Assembly (NCBI GenBank): GCA_965248685.1 | Contig: CBDFKC010000003.1 | Span: forward strand, 1,488,001 to 1,552,000 | DNA length: 64,000 bases | Direction: 5' to 3' | From: VYFG01 sp965248685 | GTDB lineage: Bacteria > Pseudomonadota > Gammaproteobacteria > Arenicellales > Poriferihabitantaceae | Shown: positions 27,055 to 35,492 of the stretch, in pieces | Layout of the letters: each line of letters begins with the position of its first letter | How positions within the stretch are numbered: the first letter of the stretch is position 1 | The notes under the pieces: generated by a model | Told to the model about the DNA's origin: nothing | What the model saw: only the letters and a program-made list of their open reading frames with translations | The model's database searches: none | Translations under genes and position numbers: made by a program

Positions 27055-28299
27055 ATGCTAAATAACCTCAATACCAGCGACCCCCTGGTTTTCAATGCCC
27101 TGGAAGGGGAGCTCAATCGGCAGCAAACTCAGATTGAGTTGATCGCTTCGGAAAACGTCGTGAGTGACGCAGTGCGGGCAGCGCTGGGTCATCAGATCAA
27201 CAATAAAACCCTCGAAGGTTATCCAGGTAATCGATTTCATGGCGGCGCAAAGTACGTCGATATTATCGAACAGGCCGCTATCGACCGTGCAAGAGAATTG
27301 TTTGCCTGTGAATATGTAAATGTTCAGCCTCATTCCGGCACCCAGGCAAACCAGGCGGCGTTTTTTGCCACGGTCAAACCCGGAGATAAAATTCTTAGTC
27401 TCGATCTCGCCGCAGGAGGACATCTTAGCCACGGTGCGCCCCCCAATTTGTCGGGTCGATGGTTTGAGGCCCATCACTATAGGGTTGAGCGGGACAGTGG
27501 CTTAATAGACTACGACCGGTTACATGAACAGGCGGTATCTCTAAATCCTGCGCTACTAATTGCCGGCGGTTCTGCCTATCCGAGGCAATTCGATTTTGCC
27601 CGTATGCGAGAAATCGCCGATGCTGCTGGCGCAATGCTACTGGTAGATATGGCACATTTCGCTGGTCTGGTGGCCGGTGGAGTTCATCCTTCGCCGATTC
27701 CCTGGGCCGATATTGTGACTTGTACCACCACCAAGACATTGCGTGGACCTCGCGGGGGCATGATCCTGAGTCGTGACAATAGCTGGTCGAAAAAGCTGCA
27801 GGCGGCGATCTTTCCCGGGGTACAGGGCAGCATGCACACCAACGTAATAGCTGCCAAGGCGGTTTGCCTGGGCGAGGCTTTACTCCCGCAATTTCGAGAA
27901 TATGCCAACCAGGTAGTGGATAACGCTACTACTCTGGGAGAATGTCTTGCTGGACATGGATTAAAATTGGTCAGCGGGGGCACCGATACTCACCTGCTGT
28001 TGTTGGACTTTTCGGACTGGGGCTTAACCGGAAAACAGGTACAGGATGCGCTGGCGGTGCTTAACATCACGTCCAACAAGAATCCGGTTCCGTTTGATGC
28101 GGCGCGGCCATCCGCATGGGCAGGCCTCCGCCTGGGGGTGGCCGCGGTAACCACCCGTGGATTCAGGCAATTGCAAATGACCGAGCTAGGCAATATCATC
28201 GCGGCCACCGTCGAGGCCTGCCGCCAAGACGGAATAAATCAGCAAATTGACTCCCATCGGCAGCAAGTTGCTGCACTGTGCAAGCAATTTGTAATCTAA
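27055..28299 (+). CDS. Atypical serine hydroxymethyltransferase-like PLP enzyme
   Basis: 414 residues aligning end to end with GlyA by eye: IELIASENVVSDAVRAALGH, NVQPHSGTQANQAAFFA, GGHLSHG, VDMAHFAGLVAGGVHPSP and the PLP lysine at Lys227 in CTTTKTLRGPRGG. Classical SHMT interconverts serine and glycine with tetrahydrofolate. Several positions differ: the His before the PLP lysine is Thr226 (usual motif TTTHKT), the Tyr of the YAEGYPG motif is Thr52, and the YYGG pair is Phe61-His62. Those residues contact substrate or assist catalysis in GlyA, so this paralogue may use another amino acid or aldehyde. A standard glyA is expected elsewhere in the genome. It is near the betaine- and carnitine-type genes. 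Confidence 0.8.
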   Translation: MLNNLNTSDPLVFNALEGELNRQQTQIELIASENVVSDAVRAALGHQINNKTLEGYPGNRFHGGAKYVDIIEQAAIDRARELFACEYVNVQPHSGTQANQAAFFATVKPGDKILSLDLAAGGHLSHGAPPNLSGRWFEAHHYRVERDSGLIDYDRLHEQAVSLNPALLIAGGSAYPRQFDFARMREIADAAGAMLLVDMAHFAGLVAGGVHPSPIPWADIVTCTTTKTLRGPRGGMILSRDNSWSKKLQAAIFPGVQGSMHTNVIAAKAVCLGEALLPQFREYANQVVDNATTLGECLAGHGLKLVSGGTDTHLLLLDFSDWGLTGKQVQDALAVLNITSNKNPVPFDAARPSAWAGLRLGVAAVTTRGFRQLQMTELGNIIAATVEACRQDGINQQIDSHRQQVAALCKQFVI

Positions 28300-28318
28300 A
28301 TTCTTATCCCGTTCAGCA

Positions 28319-29026
28319 ATGTCTTCCCCCGCTAAAAAGCCTTCGCCACTGATTGAGATCCTGGTCAATGTCGTCATCCCGTCAGTTATTTTGATGAAGC
28401 TCAGTTCAGCGGATCGGCTGGGAACCGTAAATGCCTTGCTGCTGGCACTGTCGTTTCCGATTCTATACGGAGGCTACGATCTGATCCGAAATCGTAAGGT
28501 CAATTACATTGCAATTTTAGGATTGGTTAGTGTATTGCTGACGGGTGGTATTGGATTATTAAAACTGGATGTCAAATGGCTGGCAATCAAGGAGGCAGCA
28601 GTCCCCACAGTTATTGGCCTCGCCGTGGTAATCACCGGATTTACCCGATCACCTCTGGTGCGTAAACTGATTTTTAATCCCCTTATTATGGCCACCGAAA
28701 AAATTCAGGGTCGACTTCAGGACAGTGGGATGCAGACGGTATTTGATCAGAAATTGCGATTTGCCAATCATTGCCTGGCCGGCACTTTTGTGTTTTCTGC
28801 GATCATGAATTATGTCCTGGCAAAAATGATTGTGACCAGTGATACCGGAACCGCAGCATTTAATGAAGAACTAGGAAAGATGACGATTCTGAGCTATCCG
28901 GTGATCGCAATCCCATCAATGATCATGTTATTTGGTATTATGTGGTACGTAATGTCGGTAATAAAAAAACTCACTGGACTTTCCCTCGAGGAAATCTTTA
29001 ATAAAGACGAACAATCGGAGAAATAA
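28319..29026 (+). CDS. VC0807-family integral membrane protein
   Basis: 235 residues, ATG at 28319, 19 bp after the SHMT-like gene. It has several hydrophobic segments (about 12-27, 37-52, 60-77, 88-103, 155-172, 195-225) and the family-type stretches NPLIMATEKIQ and FDQKLRFANHCLAGTFVFSA. It matches the uncharacterised VC0807/intracellular-septation-A-like group. Membrane role unknown. Confidence 0.75.
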   Translation: MSSPAKKPSPLIEILVNVVIPSVILMKLSSADRLGTVNALLLALSFPILYGGYDLIRNRKVNYIAILGLVSVLLTGGIGLLKLDVKWLAIKEAAVPTVIGLAVVITGFTRSPLVRKLIFNPLIMATEKIQGRLQDSGMQTVFDQKLRFANHCLAGTFVFSAIMNYVLAKMIVTSDTGTAAFNEELGKMTILSYPVIAIPSMIMLFGIMWYVMSVIKKLTGLSLEEIFNKDEQSEK

Positions 29027-29043
29027 TAATCCGCCCCTGATGC

Positions 29044-29670
29044 ATGATTTATCTTCTACGTCACGCAGAAACAGAGTGGAACGCCCAGCAGCGTAAACAA
29101 GGCCTGGACGATTCACCATTGACCAGTACTGGTCAAGCCCAGGCCAAAGCATTTGGCGCTGCGATGCGACAACAGCTTACGCCATCAGAAATTGAACTGG
29201 ATAAGGTTCTGTTCTTTTCAAGTCCACTTGGGCGAACCCGGGTAACCATGGGGTATTTAGCAGAGGCGCTTGAAATAGCTGAATCTGAAATCATTCTCGA
29301 TTCCAGGCTAATCGAATTCAACTATGGGGAGTGGTCCGGATTGACTAACAAAGAGATTGAGCAACAGTATCCGGGTCAACTGCAGACCAGAGAAAAAAAT
29401 AAATGGAATTACTGCGTTCCGGGTGGAGAATCCTATGCCGACGTCGAAAAAAAAGTTGATCACTGGTTAACGGATTTGCCAGCAGATCGCAAAGTCGTCG
29501 CGGTCACTCACAGCGTTGTAAGTCGAGTTATTCGGTGCAAATATCTCGGTCTGCCCACCAGGGAGGCGGAACGCCTGGAGCATAAACAGCATCTCATTTT
29601 TAAACTGGAAAATGACCGAGTTGAGACCATTGATGTTGAACATCTGATGCCTGCAAGTGTAGTGTATTAG
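29044..29670 (+). CDS. Histidine phosphatase (phosphoglycerate mutase-like)
   Basis: 208 residues, starting 17 bp after the membrane protein gene. The catalytic RHAETEWN is at residues 6-13, Glu in FNYGEWSGLTNKEIE (about 97-111), and the second histidine in VAVTHSVVSRV (about 155). This is branch 1 of the superfamily (CobC/GpmB-like). The exact phosphate ester substrate cannot be read from sequence. It forms the 3' end of a likely operon with the SHMT-like and membrane genes. Confidence 0.88.
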   Translation: MIYLLRHAETEWNAQQRKQGLDDSPLTSTGQAQAKAFGAAMRQQLTPSEIELDKVLFFSSPLGRTRVTMGYLAEALEIAESEIILDSRLIEFNYGEWSGLTNKEIEQQYPGQLQTREKNKWNYCVPGGESYADVEKKVDHWLTDLPADRKVVAVTHSVVSRVIRCKYLGLPTREAERLEHKQHLIFKLENDRVETIDVEHLMPASVVY

Positions 29671-29701
29671 ACATGTTGTACGTATCCGCGAGGTCTTTAG
29701 A

Positions 29702-30210
29702 CTAATCCAGCTTTTTAAAATTGTATTTACGATCCCACTGGCCAGGATTAATTGTGCCAAACACCCCGGTTTTGCAGCCGGATAATATCTGGACGGCTAC
29801 CCGACGGGCCGCCGGAACGTGGCACATCAGGTCGCAGGTAAAAAACCTCAGTTTGCCATATAGCCAGTGATCTGATTGAAAAACGGCGTTAGCCAGCGGC
29901 TGGCAATCTGGTAAAACCGAATATGATTTGATCTGGCTTTATTATATTGTTTCAGAGCATACCCAACGGTCTCACAATCATTGATACATGTTGACAGTAT
30001 CAGGGCATCAACCAAGGCCAGGTTTGCTCCTTGTCCAAGTTGAGGACTGGTGCAATGGGCAGCATCACCGATAACTACTAAATTACCCTGAACGAAAGTT
30101 TTTAGTACCACATCCCGATAGCTTGCCATGGTCAGATCTTCACGGGCGCTAAACTGATCTAACAATGGACGAATTTCCGGCCACAGAGACTCCGCATCCC
30201 ACAATCGCAA
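29702..30210 (-). pseudogene. FAD-dependent monooxygenase remnant: 5' truncated and frameshifted
   Basis: The frame from 30210 carries the second FAD motif of aromatic-ring-hydroxylase-type flavoproteins, VVIGDAAHCTSPQLGQGANL, then YQIASRWLTPFF, and stops at GYMAN. In the neighbouring frame the sequence continues sensibly as SDHWLYGKLRFFTCDLM, then ARRVAVQILSGCKTGVFG, up to a TAG at 29702. Adding one base in the run TTTTTCAATCAG restores PFFQSDH, the usual family reading, so a single-base loss is likely. Upstream of 30210 an in-frame TAA comes within four codons and the whole N-terminal two thirds, with the first dinucleotide-binding motif, is absent. Confidence 0.85.
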
Positions 30211-30327
30211 TTTCTGGATTTAGACTGGTTTTCAATTTGATTTAAAAAATGTGAACTACGACACAGAAATTCAATTGTCAATTCTCTAGACTCTAATTAA
30301 CGGACCACTTTGTATGAACAAGGATGT

Positions 30328-30831
30328 TCACCCACCACCGAATCTGCGTTTTATCCAGCTAAACGCACCCACCAAGATTCGTTCCAATACCACCTGTACC
30401 ATTTTCAAGCGGACGATCTTGACCAATATCACGACGATACTGACGGTTAATGCGATGGGTAAGAATATCAAAATCAGATAAGCCTGATCGGCTCTCTCCA
30501 GTCCATTCCAGGTTGAAACCATATTACTGCGGTATTGGTAGATAGAGTTTATAAATTTCCCCCAGCGTTTTTCGATCAAACCGTAGCGGCGCATGAGTGC
30601 GGTGAATGCATTTCGGCCAAATAGCAGGAGTAAATATTTGCCCACTATTCTGAACAGCAACAATGGAATTGCCAGCAACACCTTTTTCCAGAAGCCGAGC
30701 TTGAGTAGCAAAGGTATTGAAAGGGTGGCGACACTGATTAAGCCATAAATCAGCGGACCGACTTCTTTGTAAACAAATCCACTGCCATAGAGTACGCCTA
30801 CCGCGGTGGCAAATAAGAACCAGCGAAACAA
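30328..30831 (-). CDS. Hypothetical membrane protein
   Basis: 167 residues. Hydrophobic segments at about 4-20, 26-43, 47-70 and 120-145, with a basic amphipathic end (LVGAFSWIKRRFGGG). I do not recognise the family. The loop between helices contains FGRNAFTALMRRYGLIEKRWG, rich in Arg and aromatic residues. It is flanked by remnants on one side and yedK on the other, both on the same strand, but with no sign of a shared operon function. Confidence 0.55.
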   Translation of the reverse strand: MFRWFLFATAVGVLYGSGFVYKEVGPLIYGLISVATLSIPLLLKLGFWKKVLLAIPLLLFRIVGKYLLLLFGRNAFTALMRRYGLIEKRWGKFINSIYQYRSNMVSTWNGLERADQAYLILIFLPIALTVSIVVILVKIVRLKMVQVVLERILVGAFSWIKRRFGGG

Positions 30832-30891
30832 CGGTCTATTGGGGAAATTTATTGAACCGCGTGCTTGAATGCCCGGGAAAAGTTTCGACCA

Positions 30892-31551
30892 TCAGGAGGT
30901 GTTTGCCGGCGTCATTGGTGCGATCAGTTGTTCACCCTGGTTGCTGGATTTATTAACGTTCTTGTTGACAGGATGAAATGCAAACCTTTCAATATTTTGC
31001 TTCTGCATTAATTCATCAAAAACCAATACACCGTCATTAACCCATCGCTCCGCCTGTTCGAGTTCCGGCATCAAAGGCATCCGGGTATGTACTTCGGACA
31101 GTTTGCCGTGAGAGGGTTGAGTGATCACCGTACAAGAGTAGATCGATTGTTCGCCTCTATTCCAATATTCCCAAAGCCCCGCCATTACCAATGGCTCGCC
31201 GTTTTTGCTATAAATGAAATAAGGCTGCTTCTGACCCTTGGTTCCTTTCCACTCATAGTATCCGATGGCGGGGACCAGGCAGGTTTGGGATTTTCGCCAG
31301 GCATTACGGAACGCTGGTTTTTCCGCAACGGATTCCGCGCGAGCATTAAAGGTGGCAAATTTGGAGCTGGGTTCCTGGGACCATGAGGGTATCATTCCCC
31401 ATCGCATCGCCTCACCATGTTCTGCGGTAAATGCGGGAACCATCTGGGTCGGCGCAATGTTGAAACTCGTTTCAGCATTGTCGGGCCAGTCCTGTAATAG
31501 TTCTGCCCACTGCCCCATTTGTTTGACGTGATTGGCATATCGACCACACAT
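30892..31551 (-). CDS. yedK: SOS response-associated peptidase YedK (HMCES family)
   Basis: 219 residues. Cross-links to abasic sites in single-stranded DNA through Cys2 and so shields them from error-prone processing. Key residues: MCGRYAN with Cys2 exposed after Met removal, FNARAESV (Asn and Arg), GYYEWKG with the catalytic Glu, and VHTRMPLM with the catalytic His. It is an intact gene inside an otherwise decayed stretch. No LexA box was seen next to it. The tail after about residue 195 is longer and more polar than usual. Confidence 0.93.
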   Translation of the reverse strand: MCGRYANHVKQMGQWAELLQDWPDNAETSFNIAPTQMVPAFTAEHGEAMRWGMIPSWSQEPSSKFATFNARAESVAEKPAFRNAWRKSQTCLVPAIGYYEWKGTKGQKQPYFIYSKNGEPLVMAGLWEYWNRGEQSIYSCTVITQPSHGKLSEVHTRMPLMPELEQAERWVNDGVLVFDELMQKQNIERFAFHPVNKNVNKSSNQGEQLIAPMTPANTS

Positions 31552-31667
31552 TATATCGACCTTTCTGGGTTTGTTTAATGATTATTGAATCTAGTAAACT
31601 AATAATAGATATTACGGTTTTTCAACTATTTGAGGCAATGCCAAAGGTGGATATAAAGGAATATATA

Positions 31668-31823
31668 ATGCTGATCGATGGTGCCCGGGTAGGCGCTGCG
31701 GACGGTCAAATGTTTGAAGGTATTAACCCGGCAAATGGCGAAGTTTGGTCGCGCTTGCCCGAGGCTACTGCAGCGGATGTTAATAGAGCATTTAATCATG
31801 GGCCGTGGGCCGCCATGAGTCCT
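31668..31823 (+). pseudogene. Aldehyde dehydrogenase N-terminal fragment
   Basis: From the ATG at 31668 the reading is MLIDGARVGAADGQMFEGIN, PANGEVWSRLPEATAADVNR, GPWAAMSP: the first 50 or so residues of an NAD-dependent aldehyde dehydrogenase (which normally runs to about 490). Similarity stops abruptly at about 31823. There is no cofactor-binding or catalytic region. The frame continues only 12 more meaningless codons. Confidence 0.85.
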
Positions 31824-31960
31824 ATGAGATTTCTATGGACATTACCGGCGCGAAAACTCTGATTGTGCCGACCCTTCAACACCTGGGACTGTTCGAGCAA
31901 CCCGAGTTGTTTATTTCACCAATCAAAACTTTCCTTGATCAGCTGTTTGATCAGTCCTGA
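31823..31960 (+). pseudogene. Alpha/beta hydrolase C-terminal fragment
   Basis: Immediately after the aldehyde dehydrogenase piece, in a different frame, comes YEISMDITGAKTLIVPTL then QHLGLFEQPELFISPIKTFL, ending in a TGA at 31958-31960. The pattern 'VP..QHxGxFEQPExF...I..FLxxL' is the end of an alpha/beta hydrolase, with the catalytic His in QHLG. Everything upstream of it in that gene is missing, so the junction at 31823 is where a deletion joined two unrelated genes. Confidence 0.6.
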
Positions 31961-32000
31961 ACAGAATGCATTGCTGCTGAAGACTGGATAATTTCACAAT

Positions 32001-34682
32001 ATGACAAAAAAAGTTTTTTGGACCGTAGCAACTTTGGTGTTAATCATCGTAGTGATTGCGCTTGCAGCCTACTTTTGGTTGAACAATAAACCCTCAAAAA
32101 ATATTCTATTACTTGAAAAGGCGATTGCTACCGACAGACTTGTCGGCCTGGCATTTTACGACCATTCCCAATTGATGGCCATGTTGGGCCTGGTTAAAGG
32201 TAAACCGGATCCTGCGCCTTTGCCTATTCCCGGGATAGATACCGACCTGATCGAAAAACTATTATATGGTGAGGCAAACTTTCGTGAAAACCTTGATCAG
32301 GCGACCTTCTGGCTGGAGGCGCTTCCAGAAAACCCGGGGATATTTCTGGCGCTGTCTGGCCAGTTCAACTGGCAATATATAGAACCTGTATTGTCGGACG
32401 CGTACTTGCTTTCACCGTTGACTAAATACACTTATCGGCTGGATAAAAAACGCGATGAAAATAAAACCGTATGCGCCGGAGACCAGGGTCAGAACCAGGA
32501 TACTTCGACTAAACAGGAAACTTTTCTGTATGCGGATGCTGAATGGTTGTTGCTGTCGGACAATCTGTCAAATCTTGATAATTTGATCGAACGCCTGAAT
32601 GGTAAAGTCGAAATCAGTCGTGATCTGTCGCAATGGGATGCATACAGAAAAGGCAAGCTGTTTTCGATGGCAGTGTTCTCCCCAGAAAATATAGCTAAAT
32701 CTGTTGGTGGAATTCCTGGCTATATGGCAGATGAAGTGGTGCAAAGTAATCCCGAAGTTAAATCATGGTTTGCCGGGGTGTCTGTCGACCTGCTTAAGGC
32801 GGGATTATTACTGCACAGTCGAATTAATGCTGACTCAGACTGGGCATCCAGATGGCATAAAAAGATTAACCAGCAACTCGCTGCAAAGAACCGCGAAATC
32901 ACCACAGTTTCTCCCACTTTGGGTGATTTTATTTCCGGCATAGAAGTCCGCGAGGAGGCTGCGTCACTCCATATTTCAGCTCCATTAAAAAACGATACGC
33001 TAGCCAGCATCCCCGATATGATGGGAGAAGTGATTGGCTATGCTTTTTCTGGACAACTTGACGGGGAACAAGACCAAACCAGAGAAGAGAGGGTAAATGA
33101 AACGCCGTGGGATTTTGCCAACAACGTGGTATTTGGCAGTCTGACAAAGTATCGGGTAGATGGCAATAATCGTACGCCAGTATTTACTGGGGGGCCGTTT
33201 GCCATTGATTTTATCGAGGCGGAATGGGATGCGAAAACAGGGCTGACACAGATCAAGGTTAAAGCTGAGGTAAAACTGCCGGAAGTCGACGGGAGTTGGT
33301 TTGATGCGGAGGCAGAATTTCAGTTACTGGTTGATTCGGTGAAAGATCGCAGCGGTAAAGAGATGCTGCGAGACGAGGTTTGTCTCGATAATATCCGGGG
33401 CTTCGGTGGAAAAAACAGAGAACCCGCCAAGGGCTTTAACGTTTCAAATAACTTGGCGCATATCGAAAAAATTATACGACTGCAGTCAGGTTTATTATTC
33501 AATAGCATTGATCATATCGAAGGCAGATTGAAATTCGCTGCACCAGTTGAAGTAGTGAAAGCGGTTGTTGATCTAGTTGTTGGGACAACTATCGAAAAAG
33601 CCAAGGTCAGAATATTTGTGAATAAAGTAGAAAAACAAAGTGTGACCTATCAGGTTAGTGGAAAGCGACATAAATTTATTGGGGTAAGAGCGCTGAACTT
33701 GAAAGGTGAAACTTTGCGCCGGGGAACGCAGTTTTCCTCGGGCTCAGATTCTTCAAATGATCGGACTACTACGACTCAATTTATGGGTGATATTCACCGA
33801 CTCGAATTCTATTTTGCCAAGACCCGGGCAGTGGTGGATTTTGATTATACTCTTGATATGAATCGGTTTTATTCGCTAGTGGAGCAAAACCATGAAGAGA
33901 TTCCCACTGCGGTGGTTACTGGTGCTGTGGCTGAATCGGAGTGGCAGCGCTTCTCGAACCTGGAGTTGACAGATCCTGATAGAACCAAGGCATTCGATCG
34001 TATTTATTCCAGTGGTCCGCTAATTGGATCCCATAACAGGTCTCCTGTTTGGATGGCGTTTCATCAGGATATCGAGAGTTCATGGGACAATGCTCTCCAG
34101 GTTAACTTGATTGTTCCATTGATTCCGCAATTGGTGGGTAATCGAAGCGCATTCGAATTAACCATCAACGATCAGAATCGATCGGTTAACCAGTTTTTTT
34201 CATTTAGCCCTGGACGATACAATGAGAGCGGCCAATACGCACCTGCTGTTACGGTTAAAGACCTTCCATTGATGAGTGGTAAAGCCAATCCAAAATTGAA
34301 ACTGAAAATTGGACAGAAATTGTCCGAATTAAAAGGAGAGCTTACCGTACGTTTGCCCCATTCTGTCTCCAAAACCGAATTTCCATTTCCAGATCTCGGG
34401 CAAAGCAAGTCCATAGGAGATAGCCAAGTTACCTTTGGCGAATTGGATGCCGGTTTTATTCCGCGCCTGAAAGTACGCTACCAGGGCCCGCTGGATAAAT
34501 TCATCAACCTCCTGGCAAAAACAGCCGATGGCAAAATTGTTTCCCCGGTTCAATCTGACCTTGAGGAAAACACCTGGACCATCCAGTTTGACCTGCGATC
34601 AGATCTAAAAACACTGATTTTGCTAACCACAGACCAACAAACCCAAATAAACTACCCCTTCGACCTAAACCTAACCTACTAA
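32001..34682 (+). CDS. Large membrane-anchored protein of unknown function
   Basis: 893 residues, ATG at 32001. One N-terminal anchor helix (VFWTVATLVLIIVVIALAAYFW, about 5-26), the rest hydrophilic and probably periplasmic. Around 45-300 there are regularly spaced stretches (LVGLAFYDHSQLM, FLALSGQFNW, WLLLSDNLSNLDNLIERLNG, GKLFSMAVFSPENIAK) that resemble a repeated alpha/beta unit of the kind seen in DUF3352-like surface proteins. The C-terminal half is beta-rich (AEWDAKTGLTQIKVKAEVKLP, KVRIFVNKVEKQSVTYQVSG). I do not recognise a family. It stands alone, between gene remnants and an accessory island. Confidence 0.6.
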   Translation: MTKKVFWTVATLVLIIVVIALAAYFWLNNKPSKNILLLEKAIATDRLVGLAFYDHSQLMAMLGLVKGKPDPAPLPIPGIDTDLIEKLLYGEANFRENLDQATFWLEALPENPGIFLALSGQFNWQYIEPVLSDAYLLSPLTKYTYRLDKKRDENKTVCAGDQGQNQDTSTKQETFLYADAEWLLLSDNLSNLDNLIERLNGKVEISRDLSQWDAYRKGKLFSMAVFSPENIAKSVGGIPGYMADEVVQSNPEVKSWFAGVSVDLLKAGLLLHSRINADSDWASRWHKKINQQLAAKNREITTVSPTLGDFISGIEVREEAASLHISAPLKNDTLASIPDMMGEVIGYAFSGQLDGEQDQTREERVNETPWDFANNVVFGSLTKYRVDGNNRTPVFTGGPFAIDFIEAEWDAKTGLTQIKVKAEVKLPEVDGSWFDAEAEFQLLVDSVKDRSGKEMLRDEVCLDNIRGFGGKNREPAKGFNVSNNLAHIEKIIRLQSGLLFNSIDHIEGRLKFAAPVEVVKAVVDLVVGTTIEKAKVRIFVNKVEKQSVTYQVSGKRHKFIGVRALNLKGETLRRGTQFSSGSDSSNDRTTTTQFMGDIHRLEFYFAKTRAVVDFDYTLDMNRFYSLVEQNHEEIPTAVVTGAVAESEWQRFSNLELTDPDRTKAFDRIYSSGPLIGSHNRSPVWMAFHQDIESSWDNALQVNLIVPLIPQLVGNRSAFELTINDQNRSVNQFFSFSPGRYNESGQYAPAVTVKDLPLMSGKANPKLKLKIGQKLSELKGELTVRLPHSVSKTEFPFPDLGQSKSIGDSQVTFGELDAGFIPRLKVRYQGPLDKFINLLAKTADGKIVSPVQSDLEENTWTIQFDLRSDLKTLILLTTDQQTQINYPFDLNLTY

Positions 34683-34684
34683 TT

Positions 34685-34710
34685 AGATCGGGGTCAGTGT
34701 AGAAATTATT
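34685..34710 (+). repeat. Left copy of island-flanking repeat
   Basis: The core GGGGTCAGTGTAGAAATTAT and its flanks (AGATC before, T after) begin two bases after the stop of the 893-residue gene. The same element recurs at 41241-41345, three times in either orientation. After the core both same-orientation copies go on into a related A/G-CCCGAT stretch. Similar 'GGGTCAG.GTA' sequences often flank REP-associated or IS-type elements, but no transposase for it is seen. Confidence 0.85.
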
Positions 34711-34740
34711 TGTCAACGGTGAAGCCCGATCAATAGTTTC

Positions 34741-35202
34741 GGTTCTGTCGCAAGCTGGTGGCGCGGCGCTTTCTGACTAAAGCCATCGATACTAACGGAA
34801 AGCCTAGCCTCATCAATATTGACAAAAGTGGTGCCAATATTGCAGCCATTAAACAGTACAACAAAGAAGAAAACAAGCGCATCAAAATTCGCCAGCGTAA
34901 GTATCTCAATAATATCGTTGAGCAGGATCATTGCTTTATCAAGCAGCGAATTCGACCCATGCTCGGTTTCAAATCGTTCTGGTCTGCACAAGCCACTTTG
35001 GCTGGAATCGAGCTGTGGCGTATGCTGAAGAAAGGTCAAAGCAGAAGTTCGGCGCCAGCTTGGGTGCAATTTTACGAGCTAGTGACCACAGCATAGCTGC
35101 ACCTGATGACCGCTGTTAGTTTGTGTTTGATAATTCACGCTCACACGAACCCTAATTGATCTATTTGGCCCCCTAACTACACAAAGAATCGCGACAGAGA
35201 CC
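34741..35202 (+). mobile_element. Deletion derivative of an IS6-family insertion sequence
   Basis: GGTTCTGTCGCAAG at 34741 looks like an IS6-type terminal repeat (the IS26 group begins GGCACTGTTGCAAA). The inverted partner is CGCGACAGAGACC at 35190-35202, 12 of 14 positions when AT-side bases are included. Between them lies only the 3' half of a DDE transposase (from about 34758): VARRFLTKAID, KPSLINIDKSGAN, KIRQRKYLNNIVEQDHCFIK with the catalytic Glu, and RPMLGFKSFWSAQATLAG. The first half, with the helix-turn-helix and the two catalytic Asp residues, is gone. The element cannot move itself. Confidence 0.8.
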
Positions 35203-35208
35203 TTTATT

Positions 35209-35227
35209 TGTATTAATATCTAATACA
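35209..35227. promoter_or_regulatory. Palindrome upstream of parD, likely autoregulatory operator
   Basis: TGTATTA-ATATC-TAATACA, a perfect 7-bp inverted repeat centred 29 bp before the parD ATG. It also carries promoter-like AT-rich boxes. ParD antitoxins of the ribbon-helix-helix type bind such repeats and repress their own operon. Binding here is inferred. Confidence 0.6.
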
Positions 35228-35246
35228 TTCTAATTGAGGATGCATT

Positions 35247-35492
35247 ATGCCCAGAAATACCAGCGTCACCATCGGTAAGCATTTTTCGAGCTTTATCGAC
35301 GACAAAATACAGGAAGGCCGATTCGAATCGACCAGTGAAGCCGTGAGAGCCGGTCTGCGGTTGCTCGAAGAGAATGAAGAAAAGCTCGCGGCGATTCGCG
35401 TAAAGCTTGCCATTGGCAAAGCGCAGCTGGATCGTGGTGAATTCGTAGATGGTAAAAAATTCATCGAAGAGCTAATCGCCAAACGTGTGTGA
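35247..35492 (+). CDS. parD: ParD-family antitoxin (ribbon-helix-helix)
   Basis: 81 residues. The N-terminal ribbon-helix-helix has NTSVTIGKHFSSFIDDKIQEG and the helix FESTSEAVRAGLRLLEE, the standard CopG/ParD DNA-binding pattern. The C-terminal helix (KLAAIRVKLAIGKAQLDRGE, FVDGKKFIEEL) would wrap the toxin. ATG at 35247, preceded by TGAGGA. It overlaps parE by 8 bp. It leads a run of four tightly packed genes. Confidence 0.93.
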   Translation: MPRNTSVTIGKHFSSFIDDKIQEGRFESTSEAVRAGLRLLEENEEKLAAIRVKLAIGKAQLDRGEFVDGKKFIEELIAKRV

